Shown: piece after piece, positions 23,823 through 34,586 of the stretch
Layout of the letters: each line of letters begins with the position of its first letter
Numbering within the stretch: the first letter of the stretch is position 1
Assembly: GCF_905147045.1 (NCBI RefSeq)
Contig: NC_065893.1
Location: 2,790,001 to 2,854,000 of the forward strand
DNA from: Nymphalis io
Lineage: Eukaryota > Arthropoda > Insecta > Lepidoptera > Nymphalidae
Reading direction: 5' to 3'
DNA length: 64,000 nucleotides
Made by a program: the position numbers and the translations under genes
Notes under the pieces: model-generated
The model's database searches: none
What the model saw: the letters and a program-made list of their open reading frames with translations, nothing else
Told to the model about the DNA's origin: nothing

Positions 23823-25159
23823 AATGTGTATAATATAATTTATTTTAAAATTATTGCAACTAGATTTTATTCCATTATTTATATATTATGTTTAAGTATG
23901 CTGTGTTTACCCCTACCTTTCTTTCTTCTGTTTTATTCCTCTACCTCAAGGTGCCTGTAAAAGTTCTCTGTTGTAGCGATAAGGCCGCCTATTGTACATC
24001 GTATGTAATTCATGTCTATGTTTATTGGTATATAATAAAGAGAATTTTGAATTTACTACATATTGATAAATGAATTAACAAGTCAGGAAATCGAAGTCAT
24101 ACACGACCAATTACTAATATACAACGTTTATTCGAAACACATGTATGGAAAAATGATTGTATTAGACAGTGGAACTTGTCGTCGTAGTAGCCGTGAATGT
24201 TCCGTTTTGTTACCTGCCTACTGATTAGGCACGAAAATATGATTTGGTTTTACGTATCGATTGAATGAAATAAAATAATAATAAAAACTAAGATTAGATT
24301 TTATTATTATTCGATTTTCTAAGTAGTTCGTTTACTTGGTGGTAGGGTAAGCCCTGAGTAGGTACCGTCCATTCATCACATATTCTACCACCAAACATCT
24401 ATATTTATCGTTAGTATTCTTGTATCCTATTGTAAAGGTAAATGTTTCTTACGGATCACTTACCTTCGGACCTCTTTTTTATGTTATAGGCAGGCGGACA
24501 TGGAATACCTGTTGGTCAGGCCACCACCACCCATAGACATTGACGATGTAAGAAATAATAATAGTATTTTTATTTTTTGACACGAAAGCTCTAAGAACTT
24601 CGTATACATTGATCTATAAACAAAATAAAGAAAATAATGAGCATAAGCATAATATTTTTTCATAATATAAAACCTTTTTTTATAAGATAAAACATTTTTT
24701 CATTACATAAAACGTCGTAAAAGATGTTATCATGACTAATTATTTAGAAAACGGTTATTATCGGAGGATAAACAATTACATTTGAGCATTCGCCTTGAAT
24801 ATTTAAGGAAAACGATTGTAAAACTTAGCCGCCGTACTTATAAACGTTATTTAACGTATGGTTCTTTAGACTTTGATTGCTCTCTTTCTGTCATTATTGA
24901 TTTGACATTCGAAAGAAGAAGACACAGCATTGTTTAAATAATCACCCGCTAAACAACGTGTATAAGAAAGGGAACATTTTTAATATTTTAAATATTATTA
25001 AAAATCAGTTTTAATTTTTTACTAATTTATGATATATACACAAGATCGTACGATCAAAAATAAAATAGTTATCAATACCTGATTACACAGTGCTTTTGTT
25101 TCCCTGTAAAGTTAATATATTCATATAACGCTTTTATTTCCCTGGGTATACGATGTTAT
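23823..25159. other. AT-rich intergenic stretch with SINE relics
   Basis: Two short Metulj-like relics in opposite orientations lie at about 24338-24395 (+) and 24473-24560 (-). No gene seen. Confidence 0.5.
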
Positions 25160-25620
25160 TGTTTCCCAAATTAAAAACGTCAATAGCGCAACATTTTACG
25201 GGTCGGATACGATGTAAAAGACGTAGGCACTATCCTGACCACTTGGGCTATTGGCGTCCCCAATCTCAAAACAAGCTCTACATATCTTATATCGCATCTA
25301 TCACGGGGAAAGCTCTTAGGGATACTGTTTGGATTAGTTCTGGACGCTGAATTTTATCACCGGACATCGCGTCAGAATTCTAAATTCCATCTTTACCACG
25401 TCTATGTATGGAAATTCATAACAGCGCAAATTTTAAGGTATTTCCTGCCTCGCACAACCACCCCATGGAACTACCTTTCGCCGACGATTTTTCCGAACCT
25501 TTTCCCCCCTTGCAAAGCACTCGCGATTATCTGGGCGAAAAATTAATCAGCCCTCCTGTCTGGTAGTATCATCACCGGTGGCATGAACTAGTGTAGAGAC
25601 AAGAGACGAGGTGACATAAA
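25160..25620 (+). mobile_element. CR1/jockey-like LINE 3' coding fragment
   Basis: Plus-strand reading from about 25350 gives H-R-T-S-R-Q-N-S-K-F-H-L-Y-H-V then F-L-P-R-T-T-T-P-W-N-Y-L-S-P, the C-terminal motif of this LINE class. Frames are broken and no tail is clear. Confidence 0.65.
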
Positions 25621-25824
25621 TTTGAATGTGTTTAAAATGAAAACGGAACGCAGATATAATTAACAATTTTATTTTAATATTCCTGGATTAAGTACATTTA
25701 CACATCATTGTTATTATTGCTTAAAATATTGCGCAAAATTGAGAAATATTTAAATAAATAAGCGTATAATATTACATCTTAAATCTCCCACAGTTGGGCC
25801 AAGGCCTATATTTGATTTTGAGGT

Positions 25825-26060
25825 TTTTTTTTATGCCGGGAAGGGACTCCACTCAATCTGATGGCAAGTGGTAGTAGAGTCCTATGATGACGTCGGCCAG
25901 TACAGTCAAGAAGAATGATCTGCTCTAGCTGCCCTCGCCATCGGCCCGTAAGATGCTTCTTCACGCCTCCTTTGAAGAAACTCAAGTTGTAAGAGGAAGA
26001 AGAGGAGAAGAAGAGTAAAGAAGGGAACACGTTTGCTGGTACAGAATCCCATTTTTTGAA
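25825..26060 (-). mobile_element. 3' end of the LINE family found at 3155
   Basis: Diverged copy of 3160-3390: poly-T, atgccgggaagggactccac, ggcaagtggtagtagagtcc and the W-N-S-type coding end. It is 5'-truncated. Confidence 0.75.
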
Positions 26061-26262
26061 GAAGGTTTACACCTATTTCCTCCACGCTACTTCATGCGGT
26101 TTGGTGAATACCGATGGTAGTTTTCTTTCACTGTCGAGCTCAAGATGGATTAACAATACAAATTAAGCTCATAAAAATCTAGCCATGCTTTCTTGGGTTT
26201 GAACCCACAATCTTCGGTTAAAGCTCCCATATTTTTGCCACTGGGCTATCTCAGCTTCATAT
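26061..26262 (-). repeat. tRNA-headed SINE (family B), diverged
   Basis: Reverse copy abutting the LINE fragment. The tail part is lost; the head with ttgggtttgaaccca B-box and actgggctatctc is kept. Confidence 0.65.
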
Positions 26263-26559
26263 ATAGATAAAAATAAAAACCCTACTTACTATCTTAAAAA
26301 ACTAAAACTTATGCAATATTTATTGCTGGATTGAACTTTATAAATTTCATGTGATTCATTATAACGTCAGATCAATTCTATTTAAGGAATTAATTATTAA
26401 AATAATAACTTCGCTCATTGCTCGTTCCATTGTAGATAATCGCATTTTTTGCATAAAATAATTAATCTAATTAATTTTATTGTGCATATTATGTTTAATC
26501 GGTCTGTATTGCGTAATAGTTCCTTAATACTAAGGGAAAATGTAACCTTAAACCTGTCG

Positions 26560-26567
26560 TGACGTCA
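26560..26567. promoter_or_regulatory. CRE consensus upstream of Spatzle-2
   Basis: TGACGTCA, 301 bases before the ATG of paralogue 2 and 12 bases before a TATAAA at 26579-26584. Binding is not shown by sequence alone. Confidence 0.35.
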
Positions 26568-26578
26568 TGGTTAATATG

Positions 26579-26584
26579 TATAAA
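26579..26584 (+). promoter_or_regulatory. Candidate TATA box of Spatzle-2
   Basis: TATAAA 284 bases before the ATG. If used, transcription would start near 26610 and the leader would be about 250 nt. AT-rich surroundings make chance occurrence possible. Confidence 0.35.
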
Positions 26585-26786
26585 TTGAGTGGGTTGGAAA
26601 AGTGTGGGACACTTAAAGCTTTGAATTTTGTGCGAAAGGTGCGCTTTAACTGAAATAGTTGTAAAAAAATTTTTATGATATATTTCTTAATCCTTCAGAA
26701 ATCACCAATAATTATCTACGAAATACTATACCAATTTCGTTGACTACTTCATATTGATTGAAAATCTTTTATCACGAACTTGTGTT

Positions 26787-26844
26787 GATAACACAGAAGT
26801 TGCCGATTTGTTAACAACAAAGTTATATAGATAACACAGAAGTT
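26787..26844 (+). promoter_or_regulatory. Duplicated GATA-containing 15-mer before Spatzle-2
   Basis: GATAACACAGAAGTT occurs at 26787-26801 and 26830-26844, 43 bases apart, each carrying a GATAA core (TGATAA and AGATAA in context). A reverse core TTATCA lies near 26769. GATA factors are established regulators of fat-body and blood-cell immune genes in insects; use here is inferred. Confidence 0.45.
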
Positions 26845-26867
26845 TTCCTTTGGTGGATACAAATAAG

Positions 26868-29800
26868 ATGGCTATGAAGCAAAGTTTTGTCATCTTCATT
26901 ATCACGGTAAATTAATTTAAATTAATTATTAAAAATATTTAAGGAAAATTTCAAATACTGATATTTTTAAATTGTTTCTGCATCCTTATCGCTGTGAAAT
27001 TACTTCAAGAATTTCTGTTCATGAAAATAACTAATAAATCATTTTATTTTATTTATTAATTTTGATTTAATTTAAGGTTTTACTGCAGTCGGCTCGAGCA
27101 AGCACTAATGGTAAGCACTTCGTGTTATTCAATTATTATTGATATCAGCTTAAACATTCCATGTTTAATTATATTTATAATACAGAATAGATTAAAAAAT
27201 ATATTTGTAAGATCGGTAAAACACTGAAATTTAAATTGGAATTAAATAAATAATTTGAAAAAAATAAATAAAAGTATTTGTAAAGGTTTGCTGTACTTAC
27301 GCTTTACGTTTAGTAGTATTCTGGATATAGGCATAATTTTTAAGACCTTTGCTATGTTTACTGGGTCTCAAAAAAATTAATCAATCTTGAAGAAAGATAA
27401 CAAATTTATTAAATGTAGAAACATTACCCTCTTTTTGACTGTCAGTAAAAATAACCTCCGATTAGTGAAATAAAAATATCGTAACTTGAGAAAAACCGGC
27501 GAAAGAAACCCTTGAGCTATACTCGTCCTAACACAATATTTACGCTTAACTGAAGAAATAAATAGGAATATTAGTAAATTTTTTTAATTTATGCTGTATA
27601 AGTTGCAAATATCTTACGTTATTATGATTTTTAGGACAAACACTTTTACCTTGGAATGAAATAGAGTGGGACACAATACTGGAGCCTCCAAAAATCAGCA
27701 GCGATTGTGAACATTATGAAATTTGTAACAAAGTACTAAACTATCCCATGAAATTTGTAACTTCGTTATTGGAACAGGTATTGTACCAAACATTTTATTA
27801 AAACAATATTGTTATATACCTATCATAAAGTGCACATATATTATTTAAATTATATTTCTATGATTATAATTATTTTTTTTAATCAATTTTCTTTCATTTT
27901 GCACATCTTCTAATAATTGACTTGTGAAAAATGCATCATGCATCAAAGTGTACGTAAATAATAAACCACAGTATGTATTTAGTTGGTAAACTGTGATAGT
28001 AGGAGATAGGAAACTTTAACTTGACAATCTATTTTTGTTTCATAATACAGTATAGTTGTTCTAATGAAAGTTATTATATTATACGGGTACATATTTTTTA
28101 ATTTTTCATTTTTTAACAAATCGTTTATAGTGTAATTTTTTATTCTTAGAGTAAAAATTTTTGTGCTGGCTTTAGTTAAAATTTTATATCAAAAATATAC
28201 AAACGCTACCGCCACAAATAAGCCGTGCGAAGACGTCGGTATAATAGCACTGTTGTAGTGCAATAATGTGCTGGAAATTAAATTTACGAGTCCAAGGTCA
28301 TATTTGAGCGCAATGTTTTCATATGTAACGTTAGATGGAATGTATCTGACGCAAAAATTATTCTTCTATATAAATCATATAACTGAAATTCAAATAATTC
28401 TTTACTAGTATGTATGCATCAAAAATGGGTCATTATAAAACTTAGAATTTTAATAACTTCTATACTAATTTTCTTCTCTGCTCGATAAAATTGCGGTTAA
28501 TTAGAGATAATATTTTATATATAATGTATTCATTTATAAAACATCCTTCAAAAATTAACTAATTAGGTCCTGATTAATGTTTTTCCTCAATACTTCAATT
28601 GATATTCACTTATAGCAAATCCGCAATTACTTACCCATTTTTGGTAACCAAAAAAATAATGACGCTTATTTATAAATGTTTCATTAAAATTATTAGAACC
28701 TAAACTTATTAATTGTAAAACGTCCTAAATTATATAAATTAACTACGCTAATTAAATGAGTCAATCAACCTTTAATCTTTTTATAGCTATATAAAAAGTT
28801 TCATTTATAAATTGAAAATATGTTTCAGCTGAAAACGAAGAACATCACAAAGTTTACGATTGATAAATTGCAAGCAGACAATGGTGATTACGAAAACATA
28901 TGCTCGTTCAAAGAAGAGGTAAGCGATGGGAATAATATTTTTTTTATGTCATAGACAGGCGGACGGGCAAATGTGATACTTGATGGGTAAGTAGTCACCA
29001 ACGCCCATAGACATTGGCGATGTTAGAAATATTAACCATTCCTTGTGCCTGTAGTTACACTAGCTCACTCACTCTTCAAACAATACTAAGTATTGCTGTT
29101 TAGCGGTAGAATATCTGACGATGCTACCTATCCAGACGAGCTTTCACAAAGCCCTACCATCAAAAAGATATGATAATTGTATATTTCATTTCGAAATTGC
29201 AAAAGATCATATACAAAAAATTAATAACATCACTTATGTTATTAATTTTTTGTTTTTTTTTTACGAAAGTGTATATCGCATTTTTAAACCTTTTGATTTT
29301 GTTACATTGACAAATAAGTTGGCCCAGTGGTAAGAGCGCGTGAATCTTAACCGATGATTGTGGGTTCAAACCCGGGCAAGCGCCACTGAATTTTTATGTG
29401 CTTAATTTGTGATTATAATTCATCTGTTGCTTTACGGTGTAGGAAAACATCGTGAGCAAACCTGCATGTGTATGATTTCCTTGAAATTCTGCCACACGTG
29501 TATTCTACCAACCCGCATTAGAGCAGCGTGGTGGAATAAGCTCCAAACCTTCTCCTCAAAAGGAAGAGGAGGCCTTAGCCCAGCAGTGGGACATTAACAG
29601 GCTGTTACTGGTTACTGGACCAATATTCAAAGTCACTATACATCATAGTACCAGCTATCACTTTATAGCTTTAAGCTAAGCGTCATGGATGAATGACGAT
29701 GATGGCCTATGTACAATGTACGTAAATATGTAATTAACTCATATAAATTCCAATTATTTGAAATCATATTTTTGTTTCATGATACCTTTATCCACTTGTC

Positions 29801-30643
29801 TTCAATTACCCAATTAAGAAGAAGCATTTCTTTCTGTAGGCTATTTTGATTTTATATTCATTTAACACTTGGAATGACTACGTTTTTAGCATTTAACTAC
29901 CTACATCAATTTTTTTTAAATAAGTTGTTACTTTTTAAATTTACTTGACTAAAACATGTCTATTTCCAGATTTATTACCCGCGAGCGGCAAAGGACAGTA
30001 ACGGAAACTGGCATTACATATTGAACGGGAATCCGCAAGCATTCCAAGGATTCTTAGTAGAGAGATGCAAGTAAGTTTTGATATTATTTATTATATTAAT
30101 AATCTATGTAAGTATACGAAGTAAAGTAACAGCCAGTAAATATATCCTAACGATGGGGAATCTTGGTGGTGATACTATGATACTTGGTAGTAGGGCTTTG
30201 TGCAAGCCCGTCTAGGAAGGTACCACCCACTCATCACATATTCTACCATCACATATTATTATTATTGTGTTCCGATTCGAAGGGTGTGTGACCCAATGAC
30301 CACTAGAAACTTTACATCTTAGATCGCAAATGGTGTAAGTAGGGTGGTGACCAGTTAGCATCATGTCGCAATTTGATAGTCTGCCTACTTATTTCATTAA
30401 AAGGAAAAAATCCTTCTCGAAGATTGAATAAAAATGTGGGAAAATTTCACGTGACTTATTTTTTTTCCGATTTATTTCAGAAAAGACGGCTGTCCTCTTG
30501 GGCCATTTAGTACAGACTACACACTCAATTGTATCCAAAATATTGGTTATCGAATAATGGTTTACTTAGACATAGAAAAAAGAGGGTTAGCAGTCAATCA
30601 TTTTAAAATACCAATTTGTTGTTCCTGTACTTTAATAAAGTAA
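26868..30643 (+). CDS. spz: Spatzle-like cystine-knot ligand, paralogue 2 (complete)
   Basis: Exons 26868-26906, 27077-27110, 27635-27777, 28829-28918, 29970-30070 and 30481-30643 (TAA 30641-30643); 570 nt, 189 aa, all GT..AG. The protein starts with a signal peptide (M-A-M-K-Q-S-F-V-I-F-I-I-T-V-L-L then Q-S-A-R-A-S). The short pro-region has C-E-H-Y-E-I-C and N-Y-P. The knot has seven cysteines (N-I-C-S, E-R-C, G-C-P, L-N-C, then C-C-S-C) and the family's W-x-Y-I-L-N motif. The pro-region is much shorter than in Drosophila Spatzle. Sequon N-I-T lies at 28841-28849. Oddly, no Arg occurs between that sequon and the first knot cysteine, where activation cleavage is expected; only Lys residues are present. 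Intron 4 holds two SINEs and intron 5 one. Expected role: secreted Toll ligand, possibly with altered processing. Confidence 0.9.
28937..29162 (-). repeat. Metulj-like SINE, old, in Spatzle-2 intron 4
   Basis: Diverged reverse copy with deletions. It forms an inverted pair with the copy at 30181, with exon 5 between them. Confidence 0.7.
29319..29612 (+). mobile_element. tRNA-headed SINE (family B) in Spatzle-2 intron 4
   Basis: Head ggcccagtggtaagagcgcg with gggttcaaacccggg B-box, full body, and ctgttact tail. No clear target duplication was seen. Confidence 0.85.
30181..30404 (+). repeat. Metulj-like SINE, diverged, in Spatzle-2 intron 5
   Basis: Head and some body words are retained, with an internal deletion. 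Confidence 0.7.
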
Positions 30644-31031
30644 ATAAATATTCTGCCGAAACAGAATATGAAAATAGATTTTCTCTGAGAAATGAGATAT
30701 TTGAAGCCACCCACTGTAAACAGGGCAGGTATGTCTTGGCTGCCCAATGGAACATTGTGCAACCCCATTTCTCTCTCAAACTTTTACAAATCAGAATCTC
30801 TATACGGGCATTTTATGCGAGGTGCTATTGAGTTTGAGTTTTTTTAATTTGACCTGTGGCTTCATAGAGGGTACAGTTATAAAGAAAATCTAAACTTAGC
30901 CGACTTAGGCCCAGACCTAACTGAGTGCCTATTTAAAGATGGCAGCATCGTATTAATGTCTTATAAGTAATAATTTGAGATCGTTGTATTATATAAGTTT
31001 TACTTTTATTGTTGCTAATAATTAAATTTGT

Positions 31032-31037
31032 AATAAA
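31032..31037 (+). terminator. Poly(A) signal of Spatzle-2
   Basis: AATAAA 389 bases after the stop codon. Another AATAAA overlaps the region just past the stop (about 30643-30648) and is too close to be preferred. Confidence 0.5.
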
Positions 31038-32071
31038 AAGAATATTTTATAAAATTAATTGTACGTTTTATTTTCACACGTTAATGGTTTTTTAAGTTAT
31101 TGGTTATCTGCTGTATAGTGCTTTTGTTTTGGAAGGCTTGTAGGACATTAAGTACATATCTGCAGGAGCGTTTAGGGTTTAGCGTATGTACAAAATATAA
31201 ACTGTCCCAGCAAGTTTTAATTATGTTTAAAAATTGAACAGCACATTTATTATTTTACAAAGCTCATATGATAACATGCAATAGACTCTACATAGACATA
31301 CATATACATAGAATTTGGTTCTCTAGAGGAAGACACTTCCTACCTATCTTCTACGCTTACTAATAAAGCTTTTTTTTAAAAGGCTCTGTTACTTTGTTTA
31401 GGTACGCAGATAATGAATTGTTAACTTGGGATATCCATTTTATAAATAATGCAAAACATAAGATATTTTTGAAGTCATAAATTATTTAGGCGAGATGAGA
31501 GTACAATTTCAAGTTTGAATTTGACAATTTACATTTCATTATTTTATGCATATTAATATGTACGACTGGCAAGTAATGCATCTGATCATAAGGGGTCATT
31601 ATTACCTATAGAATTAACAATGTAAGAAATATTAACCATTCCTTGCATTAATCGTGGGAACTAAGATATTATGTCCCTTGTGCCTGTTGTCAAACCGAAA
31701 TACGCAATTCACTAAATAATACTGTTTGACTTGTAATGTCATCATTTAATCTCTCTAAGTTACATTATTTTTTAAATTTTTTTCATTGCTAACTATTAAA
31801 ACTTTCTGAACCGATCAATACTAATCCAATTTTGATATTGTTTTAAATATCAGTAATCAAAAATACTTGAACCATTATTAATTTAAAAAATTCAAATTGT
31901 TTGAGAAAAAATATCTTATATTTTTTTTTTTTTTGAAAAAAACCAAATTTTATATTTTATTTCTGTTACTATTAGGAATATGTGAAATCATTAAAAATTA
32001 CTAAATTGTCTATGATCTCATCCCAATATCTTTGATAATATCGCCAAGGCTACTACTACTACTACTACTGC
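31038..32071. other. Intergenic stretch with SINE relic
   Basis: AT-rich; a reverse Metulj-like relic lies at about 31590-31705. No gene. Confidence 0.5.
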
Positions 32072-32361
32072 TACTGGTGGTAGGGCTTTGTGCAAGCTCG
32101 TCTGGGTAGGTACCACCCACTCATCAGATATTCTACCGCAAAACAGCAATACTTGATATTGTTGTGTTCCGGTTTGAAGGGTGAGTGAGCCAGTGTAATT
32201 ACAGGCACAAGGGACATAAAATCTTAGTTCCCAAGGTTGGTGGCGCATTGGCTATAAGCGATGGTTGACATTTCTTACAATGCCAGTGTCTAAGGGCGTT
32301 TGGTGACCACTTACCATCAGGTGGCCCATATGCTCGTCCACCTTCCTATTCTATAAAAAAA
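32072..32361 (+). mobile_element. Metulj-like SINE, full length
   Basis: Complete copy preceded by a (tac)n run at 32051-32071. It is close in sequence to the copy at 21338. Confidence 0.88.
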
Positions 32362-32614
32362 GGCTACATATGTGTAATGTCCATGTCAGTTAAATCAGAG
32401 ACAATTAACATGTAAATAGTGTAGAGTTAAAGTAATAAGACAAAAGATTAATAGTAATATAATTAATTTGGCACTTACCATTTTATTATATTCATAAAAA
32501 CAAACATTTAGCTGCGTTCGGGTAGACTAGGGTGTACATAAAAAATATATTTTGTAGGAAAAACATACAAAGAAAAGAAATCTTGCATCTTTTGATGATT
32601 TAATGAAAAAATCT

Positions 32615-32804
32615 TTGAGCCAGTGTAATTACAGGCACAAGGGACATAAAATCTTAGTTCCGAAGTTTGGTAGCGCATTGGCTGTATAAGCGATGGTTGA
32701 CATTTCTTACAATGCCAATGTCTAAGGGCGTTTGGTGACCACTTCCCATCAGGTGGCCCATATGCTCGTCCGCCTTCCTATTCTATATAAAAAAAAAAAA
32801 AAAA
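32615..32804 (+). repeat. Metulj-like SINE, head-truncated
   Basis: Starts at tgagccagtgtaattacagg and runs to a long A-tail, giving the 3' two thirds of the element. Confidence 0.85.
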
Positions 32805-33858
32805 CTAAAATTAGGACGACATTATGATATCAACCAACGCTCTCATTAATGAATTATTATTATTTATCATTTCATTTATAAAATAGGCTTACGTCAGAAT
32901 ATTTATCTACGTAAAACATTACGGTGATCACACATTTACGGTATTTTTCCTCAATATTTGATTAATTGCGAACATATTGAGATAAATCAAATAATTAAGC
33001 ACCATAGGAGTAATATCACTTTCTTGCCACACTTCTTCAGGAGATAGGGAATGCCTGCCATGAGTGAGTCAGGAGAGTGATATCTTCGCCTCGCTATCCC
33101 GTGCAAGGTATTTACCGAAACAATCATGTACGGTAAGCACCAGCGTCATAAGTATACCACCTCCTCTCGCTACCAAGCAACTCAAGTGTAGATGGATGCG
33201 GCGGCAGCGGCAATAAGCTTCAGGTTCAGTTAGACAAATTGCTACTCGAACTATCATCCGTCCAGACAGCCCAGATACGACATTTGATACCTTTACCTCT
33301 ATCATCATTTGAAACAACCTTTAACTTCAATAAAAACTTAGAACCATCAATTTTAATAGTGGCGTACCTTACATTGAAGAAACGCTGTTAACGAAAGTAT
33401 TTAATGACTATGGAATTGCATTGGAATAAATCACCACCATTTTTTCACATATTTGTAGTATGTATAATGCTATAGTATAATACTTAATTTTATTTATTTA
33501 TTATTGGTTTTCTTAAAGAAATTGAGACTACATTGTTGAGATAAATTTTACAATATTTAATTAAATTAATTGAACCTTAACCTTTGTTGTACCAGAGAAA
33601 ACAAAAATGACAAGAAATAGTTTTTACTGTCTTTCGTAGCTGTTTGAATGTTGTGCAAAAATTCATAATTTTGGCTGATTTATTTGCCTGACATCTTGCC
33701 TGACTCATACATTTCATTGTTTCTATTACTTTTAAATGTATGGTCCGCTTTAGGTTAGGAATGAATGAATAGTCCCGTCAATCTTTTTTATTATTCTTAT
33801 CATTTGATTGTATGTTGTACAAATCTGTCACATTTTTATTGTTTTATATATATAAAGC
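32805..33858. other. Intergenic stretch with an unassigned GC-richer block
   Basis: The block at about 33010-33320 is richer in GC than its flanks and has an 82-codon minus frame without recognisable similarity. The rest is AT-rich. No gene supported. Confidence 0.45.
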
Positions 33859-34005
33859 AAAGCAAATGACTTCACTCCACCTGATGGTATGTGGTATTGG
33901 AGTGCAAACGCGACGACGGTCAATACAGTCGGGGAATATTCTGCACTAGCCGCCCCCGCCTTGCCAGCCCGCAAGATGCCTCTTCACGCCTCGTTTAAAG
34001 CAACT
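33859..34005 (-). mobile_element. 3' end of the LINE family found at 3155
   Basis: Matches 3184-3330 closely (cctgatggtatgtggta, cgcgacgacgg, cccgcaagatgcctcttcac). It lies just outside the gypsy LTR. Confidence 0.75.
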
Positions 34006-34124
34006 ACTTACTTTATTTTGATTTATATAATACGTCTTTATATTCCAGTCAGATACCGGAAACACTTCAGCGTTAATTTGTATAAGAACCCACTTCGTAT
34101 ATCACTCGTGAAATGTTAAAAACT

Positions 34125-34586
34125 TGTTGTGATGATTTGTTTTTGATACGTGTGTAGTTGTCGGTGCGTGGTTAGTACTTGGTACGTAAACAACAAAAAA
34201 AACAACGAACAGTCTACCGTTTATTGTTCGCACTTACAGCACAGCACAGCACAGTCAAAGTCTACATAAACAGATAACAGTAGTGAGAGTAAGTGAAGCG
34301 TAAGCGGGTGAGAGCGTAAAAAAAAATAATCAAAGTAGTGCGCGTCGATGTCGAGATTTGACTAATTCCCCCCCCCCCCCCCGCGCCTCGTGCCGCCGAT
34401 CGCTAGCTGTCGGGTAGGAGGACAGCGGTGGCGAATGAGCGAGGCGCGCGGTCGTATGATCGCTTCGTATTTATCTGCTACAAATATAATTGTACTGTTG
34501 TTTGTTGAAATGTATTTTTATTTTATTTATTTATATTATTATTAATTCATTTGAATTTTATTTATAATTAGCGGGACGCCACATCA
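34125..34586 (-). mobile_element. 3' LTR of a Ty3/gypsy element
   Basis: On the minus strand a purine-rich tract (plus 34587-34599) lies just after the pol stop codon and is followed by an LTR beginning TGATGTGGCG. The outer end is uncertain (about 34125). A segment of it, 34307-34388, is repeated at 37789-37867 beyond the other end of pol, which supports LTR identity. A run of 15 C lies at 34368-34382. Confidence 0.7.
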
